Shown here one piece after another: positions 1 to 8,391 of a stretch of DNA of 64,000 bases. Below the pieces are notes generated by a model, which worked only from the letters and a program-made list of their open reading frames with translations, made no database searches and was not told where the DNA came from. The position numbers and the translations under genes are program-made. Source of the DNA: Fidelibacterota bacterium (GTDB lineage Bacteria > Pseudomonadota > Alphaproteobacteria > Rhodospirillales > Rhodospirillaceae). Each line of letters starts with the position of its first letter. The first letter of the stretch is position 1. The stretch spans positions 186,001-250,000 of the forward strand of contig CANJMF010000002.1 of assembly GCA_947475895.1 (NCBI GenBank), read 5' to 3'.

Positions 1-1
1 C

Positions 2-1348
<1,347 letters not shown>

Positions 1349-1351
1349 ACT

Positions 1352-2359
1352 CTGGCGTCGCTCCGCAACCCCGCGCTCGATACGCTTCGCGGTGTTGCCA
1401 TTGCGGCGGTCATTCTCAGTCACGCCCTGGGCGGCATGGGATTTGCGCCGACGCCCGAAAGCTCTGTCGTTGCGCTCGGGCGCGGCGGCGTCACGTTGTT
1501 CTTCCTGCTCAGCGGCTATTTGATCTTCAAAAGCGTCGAGGCGGAACCTGGGCCGGTTTTCGCCTTACGCCGTTTCTTCAAAGTGATGCCATCGTATTGG
1601 CTAAATATCCTCGTCATCCTGGCGCTCGATCTTGCGCTGACGACCTTTCCGCACATGGGTTGGGCGTCCTACGCGGCGGACGCCGCGGTTCTCACCGACA
1701 TCCTCGGCACCGCGCCGGTGAGTGGCGTATTCTGGACTCTCTTCGTCGAAATCAAATTCTACTTTTTTATTCTCCTCCAGTACGCGTTGCTCGGACGCCG
1801 CTTTAGCTTGGTGGTCGTCGTGGGATTGCTCGTCATCGAAGGTGCGGTCTGGTTGTGGCGCGGGCACGGCAGCACGACGCTCGCGTATTTTCCGGTGTTC
1901 TACATCGGCATCGAATTGGCTTTGGCTGAGTCGGCGCAGTGGAGCCGCGTTCATATCCTCCGTGTTGTCGGATTGACCGCCGTACTCGCCGCAAGCCTCG
2001 TGCTCTTTCTAGACCGCCTGAAGTGGGCTTCGGCCGGTTACCTCATCGCATCGGTCTGTTTATTCATGGCATTCACCGGATGGCGCGCGCGCAACCGCCC
2101 GCTGATCTTCCTCGGTGTCACGTCCTACAGCACTTATCTCTATCACTCGCTGGTCATGACCTGGGTGTTCGAGACATTCCCCAGCATGCGTTCAACGCCC
2201 CTGGGGTTTTTCGTCCTGGTGGGGACTATGGCCCTCGCGGTGGCTGTCGGGGCGGTCATGTATCGCCTGGTGGAAGTGCCCATGGTGCGCCTCGGACGGC
2301 GACTGGAGAGTTCGCGATTGATCCCCTATATTGGCCGCCATGACCGCACATCACGTTAA
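1352..2359 (+). CDS. Membrane acyltransferase 3 family protein (OafA/YrhL type), probable CTG start
   Basis: Multi-spanning inner-membrane O-acyltransferase that would modify a sugar, lipid or glycan; substrate unknown. Seen: the family N-terminal signature LDTLRGVAIAAVILSHALG with the catalytic His at about residue 26, then GGVTLFFLLSGYLIF and some ten hydrophobic segments. The first ATG (1436) lies after the catalytic His and would delete this signature. Upstream in frame the only start-like codon is CTG at 1352, right behind the pyrG stop (1346-1348), giving MASLRNPALDTLRG, which fits the family well. No clear Shine-Dalgarno is visible, so coupling to pyrG termination is likely (inference). 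The 3' end overlaps kdsA by 20 bases. Confidence 0.8.
   Translation: MASLRNPALDTLRGVAIAAVILSHALGGMGFAPTPESSVVALGRGGVTLFFLLSGYLIFKSVEAEPGPVFALRRFFKVMPSYWLNILVILALDLALTTFPHMGWASYAADAAVLTDILGTAPVSGVFWTLFVEIKFYFFILLQYALLGRRFSLVVVVGLLVIEGAVWLWRGHGSTTLAYFPVFYIGIELALAESAQWSRVHILRVVGLTAVLAASLVLFLDRLKWASAGYLIASVCLFMAFTGWRARNRPLIFLGVTSYSTYLYHSLVMTWVFETFPSMRSTPLGFFVLVGTMALAVAVGAVMYRLVEVPMVRLGRRLESSRLIPYIGRHDRTSR
2327..2332 (+). promoter_or_regulatory. Candidate -10 hexamer of kdsA (leaderless start)
   Basis: TATATT lies seven bases before the kdsA ATG (2340) and no Shine-Dalgarno is visible, so a transcript could begin at the start codon. It sits inside the 3' end of the acyltransferase gene. No convincing -35 box is seen. 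Confidence 0.3.
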
Positions 2360-3179
2360 AATCGGCAACGTCACCATGGGCAACGACTTGCCCCTCGGCA
2401 TCATCGCCGGGCCCTGTCAGATGGAAAGCCGCGCCCACGCCCTCGAAGTCGCCTCCGCCTTGAAGGAGATCGCGGCGAAGGCGGGCCTTGGCCTCATTTA
2501 CAAATCGTCCTTCGACAAAGCCAACCGTACCAGCCTCAAGGGCAGGCGCGGCCTCGGCCTCAAGGAATCATTGCCGGTGTTCGCCGAAATCCGCGAAAGC
2601 CTTGGCCTTCCTGTGTTGACCGACATTCACGAAATCGACCAATGCGTACCCGTGGCTGAAGTCGTTGATGTCATGCAAATCCCCGCCTTCCTTTGCCGCC
2701 AGACCGATTTACTGGTGGCGGCCGGAAACACCAAAGCCGTCATCAACGTGAAGAAAGGCCAGTTCCTGGCGCCCTGGGACATGGCCAACGTGGTGAGCAA
2801 AGTTGAGTCCACCGGCAACAAACGCATTCTCGTGACCGAACGCGGCGTGTCCTTCGGCTACAATACGCTCGTCACTGACATGCGCAGTCTGCCGATCATG
2901 GCCAAGACCGGTTATCCCGTTATCATGGATGCCACCCACGCGGTGCAGCAGCCGGGCGGGCAGGGCACAAGCTCAGGCGGTGACCGCGCTTTTGCGCCAG
3001 TTATCGCGCGGGCGGCTGTGGCTGTGGGTATCGCGGGGGTGTTCATGGAAACGCACCCCGATCCCGACAACGCACCGTCCGACGGCCCGAACATGATCTA
3101 TCTGAAAGACATGCCGGGCATTCTCGCAACACTCAAAGCATTTGATCAGGTGGCTAAAGCGAATCCTGTTCGGATATAG
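2340..3179 (+). CDS. kdsA: 3-deoxy-8-phosphooctulonate synthase
   Basis: Condenses phosphoenolpyruvate with arabinose 5-phosphate to Kdo-8-phosphate, the precursor of the lipid A-linked Kdo of lipopolysaccharide; cytosolic. Seen: the PEP-binding start IIAGPCQMES, YKSSFDKANRTS, LTDIHE, VNVKKGQFLAPWDM, the Cys-free VTERGVSFGYNTLV region and DATHAVQQPGG, all KdsA-typical. Length of 279 residues is normal. ATG at 2340 was preferred over an in-frame TTG at 2331 because MTAHHVKIG matches the usual N-terminus. Presence of the gene shows that the host makes Kdo-type lipopolysaccharide. It lies between the acyltransferase and the PEP-mutase gene, with eno further downstream as in related genomes. Confidence 0.96.
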   Translation: MTAHHVKIGNVTMGNDLPLGIIAGPCQMESRAHALEVASALKEIAAKAGLGLIYKSSFDKANRTSLKGRRGLGLKESLPVFAEIRESLGLPVLTDIHEIDQCVPVAEVVDVMQIPAFLCRQTDLLVAAGNTKAVINVKKGQFLAPWDMANVVSKVESTGNKRILVTERGVSFGYNTLVTDMRSLPIMAKTGYPVIMDATHAVQQPGGQGTSSGGDRAFAPVIARAAVAVGIAGVFMETHPDPDNAPSDGPNMIYLKDMPGILATLKAFDQVAKANPVRI

Positions 3180-3190
3180 GTCGGCGCGCA

Positions 3191-3196
3191 TATAAT
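3191..3196 (+). promoter_or_regulatory. Perfect -10 hexamer TATAAT before the PEP-mutase gene
   Basis: TATAAT ends five bases before the ATG at 3202, which would place transcription initiation at or next to the start codon (leaderless mRNA). The -35 region is weak (TTCGGA at 3169-3174). Confidence 0.4.
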
Positions 3197-3201
3197 GCGG
3201 G

Positions 3202-4005
3202 ATGAAACCCGCCGATAAGATCGCCACCTTCCGCCGCTTGCATGAATCCGGTTGCTTCGTGATTCCCAATCCGTGGGACATCATGAGCGCCAAATATCTT
3301 CAGCATTTGGGATTCAAAGCGCTCGCGAGCACCAGCGCCGGTTTTGCCTGGGCCATTGGCCGCGCCGACAATCACGTCACGCTGGAAGAAAAACTCGCAC
3401 ACCTGCGCGCGCTCAACGCCGAAATTGATCTTCCGCTCAATGCCGACTTCGAATGCGGGTTCGCCGATGCGCCCGAGGCCGTGGCGAAAAACGTGACGCT
3501 CGCGGTCCATACCGGCATTGCGGGATTGTCCATCGAGGACTCCACGGGCGAAACCGATGAACCGCTGTTCGATTTCGCGCTCGCCGTCGACCGCATCAAA
3601 GCCGCACGCGCCGCCATCGATAAAACCGGCAGCGGTGTCGTGCTCACGGCGCGCAGCGAGGGCTTCATTACCGGACGGCCTGATCGCGCGGAAACCATCA
3701 AGCGCCTGAAAGCCTTTATCGCCGTGGGCGCGGACTGTGTGTTCGCACCCGGCTTGAAAGACGATCTTGCCGGATATGTGGCGGACGTCGCGCCGACACC
3801 CATAAATTTCAACGTTGGGCGCGGGCCTTACAATGTCGCCGACCTCACGGCCGTCGGCATGCGTCGCATCAGCGTTGGCGGCTCGTTGGCCGCAGCCGCA
3901 TACGGCGAGTTCATGCGCGTGGCGCAGGAAATCGCGGAGCAGGGAACATTCACCGGGTTCGGCCGCGCGCCCTCCGGCGGCGACATCAACAAAATCTTTC
4001 TGTAA
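3202..4005 (+). CDS. Isocitrate lyase/PEP mutase family protein
   Basis: A TIM-barrel C-C or P-C bond lyase of the PEP mutase/isocitrate lyase superfamily (267 residues, the common length of the short, uncharacterised branch). Seen: FVIPNPWDIMSAKYL at the N-terminus, the STSAGFAWAIG loop, the metal-binding segment NADFECGF, the GIAGLSIEDSTG strand, LTARSEGF and ADCVFAPG. The isocitrate lyase KKCGH signature is absent, so it is not glyoxylate-cycle AceA; a methylisocitrate lyase (PrpB) role is unlikely without prp neighbours. Known relatives include oxaloacetate decarboxylases and carboxyphosphonoenolpyruvate mutases; the actual substrate cannot be read from sequence. It has its own likely promoter. 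Confidence 0.85.
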   Translation: MKPADKIATFRRLHESGCFVIPNPWDIMSAKYLQHLGFKALASTSAGFAWAIGRADNHVTLEEKLAHLRALNAEIDLPLNADFECGFADAPEAVAKNVTLAVHTGIAGLSIEDSTGETDEPLFDFALAVDRIKAARAAIDKTGSGVVLTARSEGFITGRPDRAETIKRLKAFIAVGADCVFAPGLKDDLAGYVADVAPTPINFNVGRGPYNVADLTAVGMRRISVGGSLAAAAYGEFMRVAQEIAEQGTFTGFGRAPSGGDINKIFL

Positions 4006-4188
4006 ATGATTCGGCACGCGCGGGTTGCGCACGCGCGCACCGCAGTGTGCGTGTAATCAACTCTCACGCGTTTTCGTCTTCGTAATCCGCATTTTTCGGA
4101 ACGCTTGTGTCCGCATGACGTTGTCCTCTTGTGAGACACCGCGCGTATCCGCGCGCGCTCACTTTATTGTTCAGTAAAGGATAACATC

Positions 4189-4710
4189 ATGCGTATTTCT
4201 CAAATCAAGTGTGCCGCCATCGCCTGCGCCAGCGTCATGTTGACGCCCGCGCTCTGCTTGGCCGCCGACGTCACTTTGTTCAACACCGCTAAAGTCAGCC
4301 TCAATGACGCTGTAATGGCCGCTGAAAAGGCCAGCGGCGGCAAAGCGGTCGATGTCGACTTCACCAAAGAAAAAGATATGCCGACATTCGACGTGACCAT
4401 TGCGCGCGGCGACGCCACGGAACACTACACCGTCAATGCCGGCGCAATGAAGGCCATGGCCGTGCAGAACAAAGGCCTGTTGGCCAAGCTCGATCATGAG
4501 CCGAAGAAAGAACGCGTCGCAGCTCAGATTGCACCCGTATCCATGACCTCGGCCGTTTCCAAAGCCGAAAGCGCCACTGGCGGAAAGGCGATCGAAGCCG
4601 AGCTGGAAACCTCCGGCAAAATGGCCACCTATGAAATCGAACTCGTGAAAAACGGCGAGACCATCAAAAGCAAGGTCGATGCCGCGTCTGGCGACGTGGT
4701 GAAACAATAA
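4189..4710 (+). CDS. Secreted protein with two PepSY domains
   Basis: Small periplasmic protein (173 residues). Seen: a signal peptide MRISQIKCAAIACAS... ending at ALCLAAD, then two PepSY-like units of about 70 residues. Each has a helix resembling SLNDAVMAAEKASGGKA or SMTSAVSKAESATGGKAIEAEL, followed by beta strands (FDVTIARG, YEIELVKNGE) and a Val/Asp-rich end (VDAASGDVV). PepSY domains are known as inhibitory or chaperone-like modules linked to peptidases and to ion or metal handling in the envelope. The 183-base upstream gap holds AAAGGA as ribosome-binding site; the gene ends in a strong terminator, so it is probably monocistronic. Molecular partner unknown. Confidence 0.8.
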   Translation: MRISQIKCAAIACASVMLTPALCLAADVTLFNTAKVSLNDAVMAAEKASGGKAVDVDFTKEKDMPTFDVTIARGDATEHYTVNAGAMKAMAVQNKGLLAKLDHEPKKERVAAQIAPVSMTSAVSKAESATGGKAIEAELETSGKMATYEIELVKNGETIKSKVDAASGDVVKQ

Positions 4711-4734
4711 CCGCAATAACGGCTCGATACCGAC

Positions 4735-4770
4735 AGCAATGGCCGCCCCACGAGGGCGGCCATTGCTTTT
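4735..4770 (+). terminator. Rho-independent terminator after the PepSY gene
   Basis: A perfect 14-bp stem (AGCAATGGCCGCCC with GGGCGGCCATTGCT), five-base loop and a run of T residues, 24 bases after the PepSY stop codon. Confidence 0.95.
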
Positions 4771-4777
4771 GGCTCCC

Positions 4778-4824
4778 TTGACTCTACCTATGCGCATTCT
4801 TTATTTAACCAATACGTTAAATAA
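4778..4824 (+). promoter_or_regulatory. Promoter and ArsR-type operator
   Basis: TTGACT (4778-4783) and TATTTA (4802-4807), 18 bases apart, form a plausible sigma-70 promoter. The -10 element lies inside a perfect inverted repeat TTATTTAAC-6-GTTAAATAA (4801-4824), the A/T-rich dyad with 6-base spacer typical of ArsR/SmtB winged-helix repressor sites. Binding there would block the promoter, giving autoregulation of the downstream operon (inference). Confidence 0.65.
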
Positions 4825-4840
4825 CAATTCGGTTTAATAA

Positions 4841-5191
4841 ATGCCGCCGGATCATCTCAGCGCCACCTTCGCCGCCCTGGCTGATCCTACGCGCCGGGCG
4901 ATCCTGGCCAAGCTCGCGGCGGGCGAGGCGTCGGTGAACGAACTGGCCGAGCCATTTTCCATGAGTCTGCCGGCGATCTCGCGCCATCTGAAAGTATTGG
5001 AGAAGGCGGGTCTTATTACCCGTGGCCGTGAAGCCCAATGGCGCCCCTGCAAGCTCGAACCAAAAGGCTTCAAGAGCGTTGATGAATGGCTGGAACACTA
5101 TCGCCGCTTCTGGGAGCAGAGCTTTAACCGTCTCGACGCCTACCTGAAGAAAATTCAAAAACCGGAGAAGAAACATGGACGCAAGCACTAG
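4841..5191 (+). CDS. ArsR-family winged-helix transcriptional regulator
   Basis: 116-residue DNA-binding repressor. Seen: the N-terminal FAALADPTRRAILAKLAAGEASV signature (split in the family as ADPTRR plus helix), NELAEPFSMSLPAISRHLKVLEKAGLI recognition helix-turn-helix, and the wing RGREAQWRPCKLEP. No Cys pair of the ArsR/SmtB metal site (ELCVCDL type) is present, so it belongs to the metal-independent group that is regularly coupled to AHSA1/SRPBCC proteins. Its last 17 bases overlap the next gene, showing translational coupling. A perfect dyad at 4801-4824 is the likely operator. The inducer is unknown. Confidence 0.92.
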   Translation: MPPDHLSATFAALADPTRRAILAKLAAGEASVNELAEPFSMSLPAISRHLKVLEKAGLITRGREAQWRPCKLEPKGFKSVDEWLEHYRRFWEQSFNRLDAYLKKIQKPEKKHGRKH

Positions 5192-5696
5192 CACCCCCAA
5201 GGGCACGCAGGTCGCTTTCGATTCCGGCGTTCCCGCCGCATCGCCCTATGAGCGATCCATCGTCCTCACGCACATATTCGATGCGCCGCGCGCGCTGGTC
5301 TGGAAGATGTGGACCGACCCTGCGCACCTTGCGCAATGGTTCGGCCCGCAGATGTTCACCAACAAAAATGTGACGGTCGATCTACGCTTCGGCGGCGGCT
5401 TCGCATTGACCATGGTGAGCCCGCAAGGCTCCGAACACCCCATGACGACCGTATTCAAAGAAATCGTCCCCAATGAAAAACTCGCGTTCACAAATGACGC
5501 ACTGGACGAGAAGGGCGGTAAGCTCCTGGAGGGGTTCACAACCGTCACTTTCGAAGACATGGGCGAGAAGACTAAAATTACCGTCGAAGCCCGCGCTCAA
5601 GGCACCGCTGAGGTTACGAAGTTCATGCTCGGCGGCATGAAAGACGGCTGGGCGCAAAGCTTCGATAAGCTCGCCGCATACATGATCAAAAACTAG
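5175..5696 (+). CDS. SRPBCC (AHSA1/START-like) domain protein
   Basis: 173-residue protein of the activator of Hsp90 ATPase homologue 1 C-terminal-like family, a helix-grip fold with a hydrophobic ligand cavity. Seen: IVLTHIFDAPRALVWKMWTDPAHLAQWFGP, the standard start of the fold, then DLRFGGGFALTMVSP, NEKLAFTNDALDEKGG, TTVTFEDMGEKTKITV and the C-terminal helix GGMKDGWAQSFDKLAAYM. In many bacteria an ArsR regulator and such a protein form one operon, as here (17-base overlap). A ligand-binding or lyase role is possible; no catalytic residues are evident. Confidence 0.9.
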   Translation: MDASTSTPKGTQVAFDSGVPAASPYERSIVLTHIFDAPRALVWKMWTDPAHLAQWFGPQMFTNKNVTVDLRFGGGFALTMVSPQGSEHPMTTVFKEIVPNEKLAFTNDALDEKGGKLLEGFTTVTFEDMGEKTKITVEARAQGTAEVTKFMLGGMKDGWAQSFDKLAAYMIKN

Positions 5697-5705
5697 GAGA
5701 GCGCT

Positions 5706-6104
5706 ATGAAGATCAATCCCTACCTGCACTTCAACGGCACGTGCGCCGAAGCCTTCAAATTTTATGAAAAGATTCTTGGCGGCAAAATCCAAATGGCGAT
5801 GCCCTTTGGCGATCACGCACCCAGCCCCGATTGGAAAGACAAAATCATGCACAGCGGCATGACCGTGGGCGACATCACGCTTATGGGGACCGATGCGCCG
5901 CCGCAGTATTTTCAAAAACCCGAGGGGTTTCGCGTGTCTCTGGCGGTCGATCTGCCTGCCGAAGCGGACCGCATTTTTTCCGGCCTATCGGATGGCGGAA
6001 CCGTGGACAGCCCCATTCAGGAAACATTCTTCGCCAAACGCTTCGGCATGGTGACCGACAAGTTCGGTACGCCGTGGATGGTCATGGGCGGTCAAACGAA
6101 TTAA
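5706..6104 (+). CDS. VOC family protein (PhnB/glyoxalase-like)
   Basis: 132-residue member of the vicinal oxygen chelate superfamily, PhnB branch. Seen: KINPYLHFNGTCAEAFKFYEKILGGKI, the usual first beta-alpha-beta unit, then MAMPFGDHAPSPD, IMHSGMTVGDITLMGTD, GFRVSLAVDLPAEADRIFSGL and FGMVTDKFGTPWMV. It follows the SRPBCC gene by nine bases with AGGAGAG as ribosome-binding site. Family members are metal-dependent isomerases, dioxygenases or resistance proteins; DinB/PhnB-like versions are often of unknown role. Co-expression with the SRPBCC and the next VOC gene suggests a shared small-molecule response. Confidence 0.88.
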   Translation: MKINPYLHFNGTCAEAFKFYEKILGGKIQMAMPFGDHAPSPDWKDKIMHSGMTVGDITLMGTDAPPQYFQKPEGFRVSLAVDLPAEADRIFSGLSDGGTVDSPIQETFFAKRFGMVTDKFGTPWMVMGGQTN

Positions 6105-6116
6105 CGGGAGAGAGTC

Positions 6117-6599
6117 ATGAATCCTTTTGTCACGTGCCTGTGGTTCGACACGCAAGCCGAGGAGGCTGCGAATTTCTATCTAGCGGTTTTCAAGAATGGA
6201 AAAATGGGTGACGTCGCGCGGTATACAACCGAAGACCCAACGCACGGCAAGAAAATCGGCGACGTTCTCACCGCTGAATTCGAAGTGAACGGGCAAAAAT
6301 TCCTCGGCCTCAACGGTGGCCCCTATTTCAAGTTCACGGAAGCCACCTCGCTTCAGGTCCTGTGCGATACGCAAGACGAGATCGATTATTATTGGGATGC
6401 GCTCCAGGCGGGCGGCGGCTCACCCAGCCAATGCGGCTGGCTCAAGGATAAATTCGGTTTCTCGTGGCAAGTGGTATCGACAGCGTTGACGCGCATGTTG
6501 AAGGGCAAAGACCCGGCGCGGGCAGGGCGTGTCATGGCGGCCATGATGAAAATGACCAAACTTGATGTCGCCGCGCTCGAAAGTGCATACGCCGGCTAA
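6117..6599 (+). CDS. VOC family protein (3-dmu-9_3-mt type)
   Basis: 160-residue second VOC protein of the operon, of the group annotated as 3-demethylubiquinone-9 3-methyltransferase-like domain (a name by similarity, not a methyltransferase). Seen: PFVTCLWFDTQAEEAANFYLAVF at the start, VLTAEFEVNGQKFLGLNGGP, the FTEATSLQVLCDTQDEIDYYWDAL segment, CGWLKDKFGFSWQVV and a helical tail with MLKGKDPARAGRVMAAMMKM. A GGGAGAG ribosome-binding site lies just upstream, 12 bases after the previous stop. It closes the ArsR-led operon; no T-rich terminator follows, only a weak CGCAG/CTGCG hairpin at 6600-6617. Confidence 0.88.
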   Translation: MNPFVTCLWFDTQAEEAANFYLAVFKNGKMGDVARYTTEDPTHGKKIGDVLTAEFEVNGQKFLGLNGGPYFKFTEATSLQVLCDTQDEIDYYWDALQAGGGSPSQCGWLKDKFGFSWQVVSTALTRMLKGKDPARAGRVMAAMMKMTKLDVAALESAYAG

Positions 6600-6696
6600 C
6601 GCAGGATCATTTCTGCGTGAAGTGTAGGCGACGACGCTTGAAACAACCCGCGGGGCCGTGCAGGTAGGTGGGCGTAACCCTTACTCCTTGCAGGTC

Positions 6697-7251
6697 ATGA
6701 CCAAGACACCTCTGTCTCTCAAGCCGCTTCCCGCGTTGATCTTCGCGTCGCGCTGGCTTCAAGTGCCGCTCTATCTCGGGCTGATCGTGGCCCAGGGCGT
6801 CTACGTCTTCTTGTTCATCTCCGAGCTGTGGCACCTGATCGAGTCTGCTGCCAGCTTCAACGAGCAGCAGATCATGCTCGTGGTCTTGGGACTCATCGAT
6901 GTGGTGATGATATCGAATTTGCTCGTCATGGTGATCGTCGGCGGTTACGAGACCTTCGTCTCGCGCTTGCGCTTGGAAGGTCATCCCGACGAGCCTGAAT
7001 GGCTGAGCCACGTGAATTCGGGAATCCTCAAGGTGAAGCTGGCCATGGCCATTATCGGCATTTCCTCAATCCACCTTTTGCGCACCTTTATCGAGGCGGG
7101 CGGCCTGGGCAATCCCAACTCAAACTCCCATTACACCGAAGCCGGTGTCATGTGGCAGACCATCATCCATATGGCCTTCATCGCCTCGGCGGTGGGGATC
7201 GCCTATGTGGACCGCCTGACCACACAAGCCGCCACCACCCACCACAGCTAA
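6697..7251 (+). CDS. YqhA/UPF0114 family inner-membrane protein
   Basis: 184-residue membrane protein with four predicted transmembrane segments. Seen: [22 protein letters not shown], the typical first helix, [32 protein letters not shown], then [28 protein letters not shown] and a last helix before a His-rich tail. This matches the TIGR00645/YqhA family, conserved but without an assigned function. ATG at 6697 was chosen because the upstream in-frame GTG (6658) adds a stretch that does not resemble the family. It stands apart from the VOC operon by about 100 bases and is likely transcribed separately. Confidence 0.88.
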   Translation: MTKTPLSLKPLPALIFASRWLQVPLYLGLIVAQGVYVFLFISELWHLIESAASFNEQQIMLVVLGLIDVVMISNLLVMVIVGGYETFVSRLRLEGHPDEPEWLSHVNSGILKVKLAMAIIGISSIHLLRTFIEAGGLGNPNSNSHYTEAGVMWQTIIHMAFIASAVGIAYVDRLTTQAATTHHS

Positions 7252-7294
7252 ACTTTATCCAGCCTGAGCCTTGATCAAAGCCGGAAGGTATGGC

Positions 7295-7316
7295 GATATA
7301 TCCGCTTGGATATATC
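7295..7316. repeat. Perfect 9-bp hairpin/dyad before the importer operon
   Basis: GATATATCC, four-base loop GCTT, GGATATATC. It lies 16 bases before the ATG of the substrate-binding protein gene. It is not followed by T residues, so it is an operator or a leader-RNA stem rather than a terminator. It does not resemble a Fur, RirA or Irr box that I recognise. Confidence 0.55.
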
Positions 7317-7332
7317 AAAACCGGTATCGCAC

Positions 7333-8391
7333 ATGTTCGTTTCACTGCGCTGCAGACTATCGGGCATCTGCCTATTGATTGCGGCGTGCGCCATCGCATT
7401 GCCGAGTACTGCGTCGGCGCGACAAGTGACCGATTCCGCCGGCCGCACCGTCACGATCCCCGACACGATCACACATGTTTTCGCTGCCGGCCCGCCGGCA
7501 AGCATTCTGCTCTACACGCTGCGACCGGACGTGATGACGTCGTGGACGCGCACCATCCGGCCCGTCGACAAGAAATATCTGGTGCCGAGCGTTCGCGATC
7601 TACCGCAAGCAGGACGTCTGACCGGCCGTGGCGACACCGTCAATCTTGAAGTCCTTGTCGCGAACAAACCCGACCTCATCATCGACTACGGCTCCGTGAC
7701 CGACACGTACCGCTCGCTCGCAGACCGGGTTCAGACGCAGGCCGGCATTCCGTATGTGCTGATCGACGGAAAATTTTCCAACCTACCGACATCGCTCAGG
7801 CTGATGGGTGAAATCCTCGGCGTCAAAGAGCGCGGCGAACTTCTCGCGCGCTACGCCGAGGTGACATTTGCGCGAGTGGATGCGGTGCTCAAGAAGGTTC
7901 CGCCCAGCGCACGCCCGAAAGTTTACCTCGCACGCCGTCCCGACGGTCTTGAAACCGGCGCGCGCGGATCAATCAACACCGAAATCATCGAACGCGTTGG
8001 CGGCATCAATGTCGTCGAAGGCATTACGTCGCGCGGCGATCTGCTGAATGCCTCACCCGAACAGATTCTCGCTTGGGCGCCCGATACCATCGTCACGCTC
8101 GACGATGATTTCGCGGCCGCGGTCGGTAAAAAACCCGAGTGGGCAGCCGTCCCGGCCGTCAAATCAAAGCGCGTCTTGTTGGCGCCGGATGCGCCATTCG
8201 GCTTCGTGGATCATCCGCCGTCCATCAATCGTCTTGCGGGATTGTTATGGTTGGTCCATGCCTTCTATCCTAAGGAAGCCGCCGCCGAATCCGGGCACGA
8301 TCTGAATAGGGATCTTCGTGAGTTCTATAAGATCTTCTACCAATCCGATCTCTCCGACGCCGACATCAAAGAACTCCTTGCGGGAGGCTGA
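7333..8391 (+). CDS. Metal-chelate ABC transporter, substrate-binding protein (FecB/BtuF class)
   Basis: Periplasmic class III binding protein (352 residues) delivering a metal chelate to the permease encoded next. Seen: a signal peptide MFVSLRCRLSGICLLIAACA ending at STASA, then RQVTDSAGRTVTIPDTITHVFAAGPPA (the standard lobe 1 start), NLEVLVANKPDLIIDYGS, the linker-helix region RGELLARYAEVTFARVDAVL, and VVEGITSRGDLLNASPEQILAWAPDTIV in lobe 2. ATG at 7333 was preferred over TTG 7306 because it starts directly with the signal peptide. The ligand may be a siderophore, cobalamin or an oxyanion such as molybdate (MolA belongs to the same class); the sequence does not decide. Confidence 0.88.
   Translation: MFVSLRCRLSGICLLIAACAIALPSTASARQVTDSAGRTVTIPDTITHVFAAGPPASILLYTLRPDVMTSWTRTIRPVDKKYLVPSVRDLPQAGRLTGRGDTVNLEVLVANKPDLIIDYGSVTDTYRSLADRVQTQAGIPYVLIDGKFSNLPTSLRLMGEILGVKERGELLARYAEVTFARVDAVLKKVPPSARPKVYLARRPDGLETGARGSINTEIIERVGGINVVEGITSRGDLLNASPEQILAWAPDTIVTLDDDFAAAVGKKPEWAAVPAVKSKRVLLAPDAPFGFVDHPPSINRLAGLLWLVHAFYPKEAAAESGHDLNRDLREFYKIFYQSDLSDADIKELLAGG

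Noticed and set aside
7252-7332. Cobalamin or other riboswitch before the importer
   Set aside because: The leader is only about 80 bases, lacks the conserved B12-box and is dominated by a simple hairpin.
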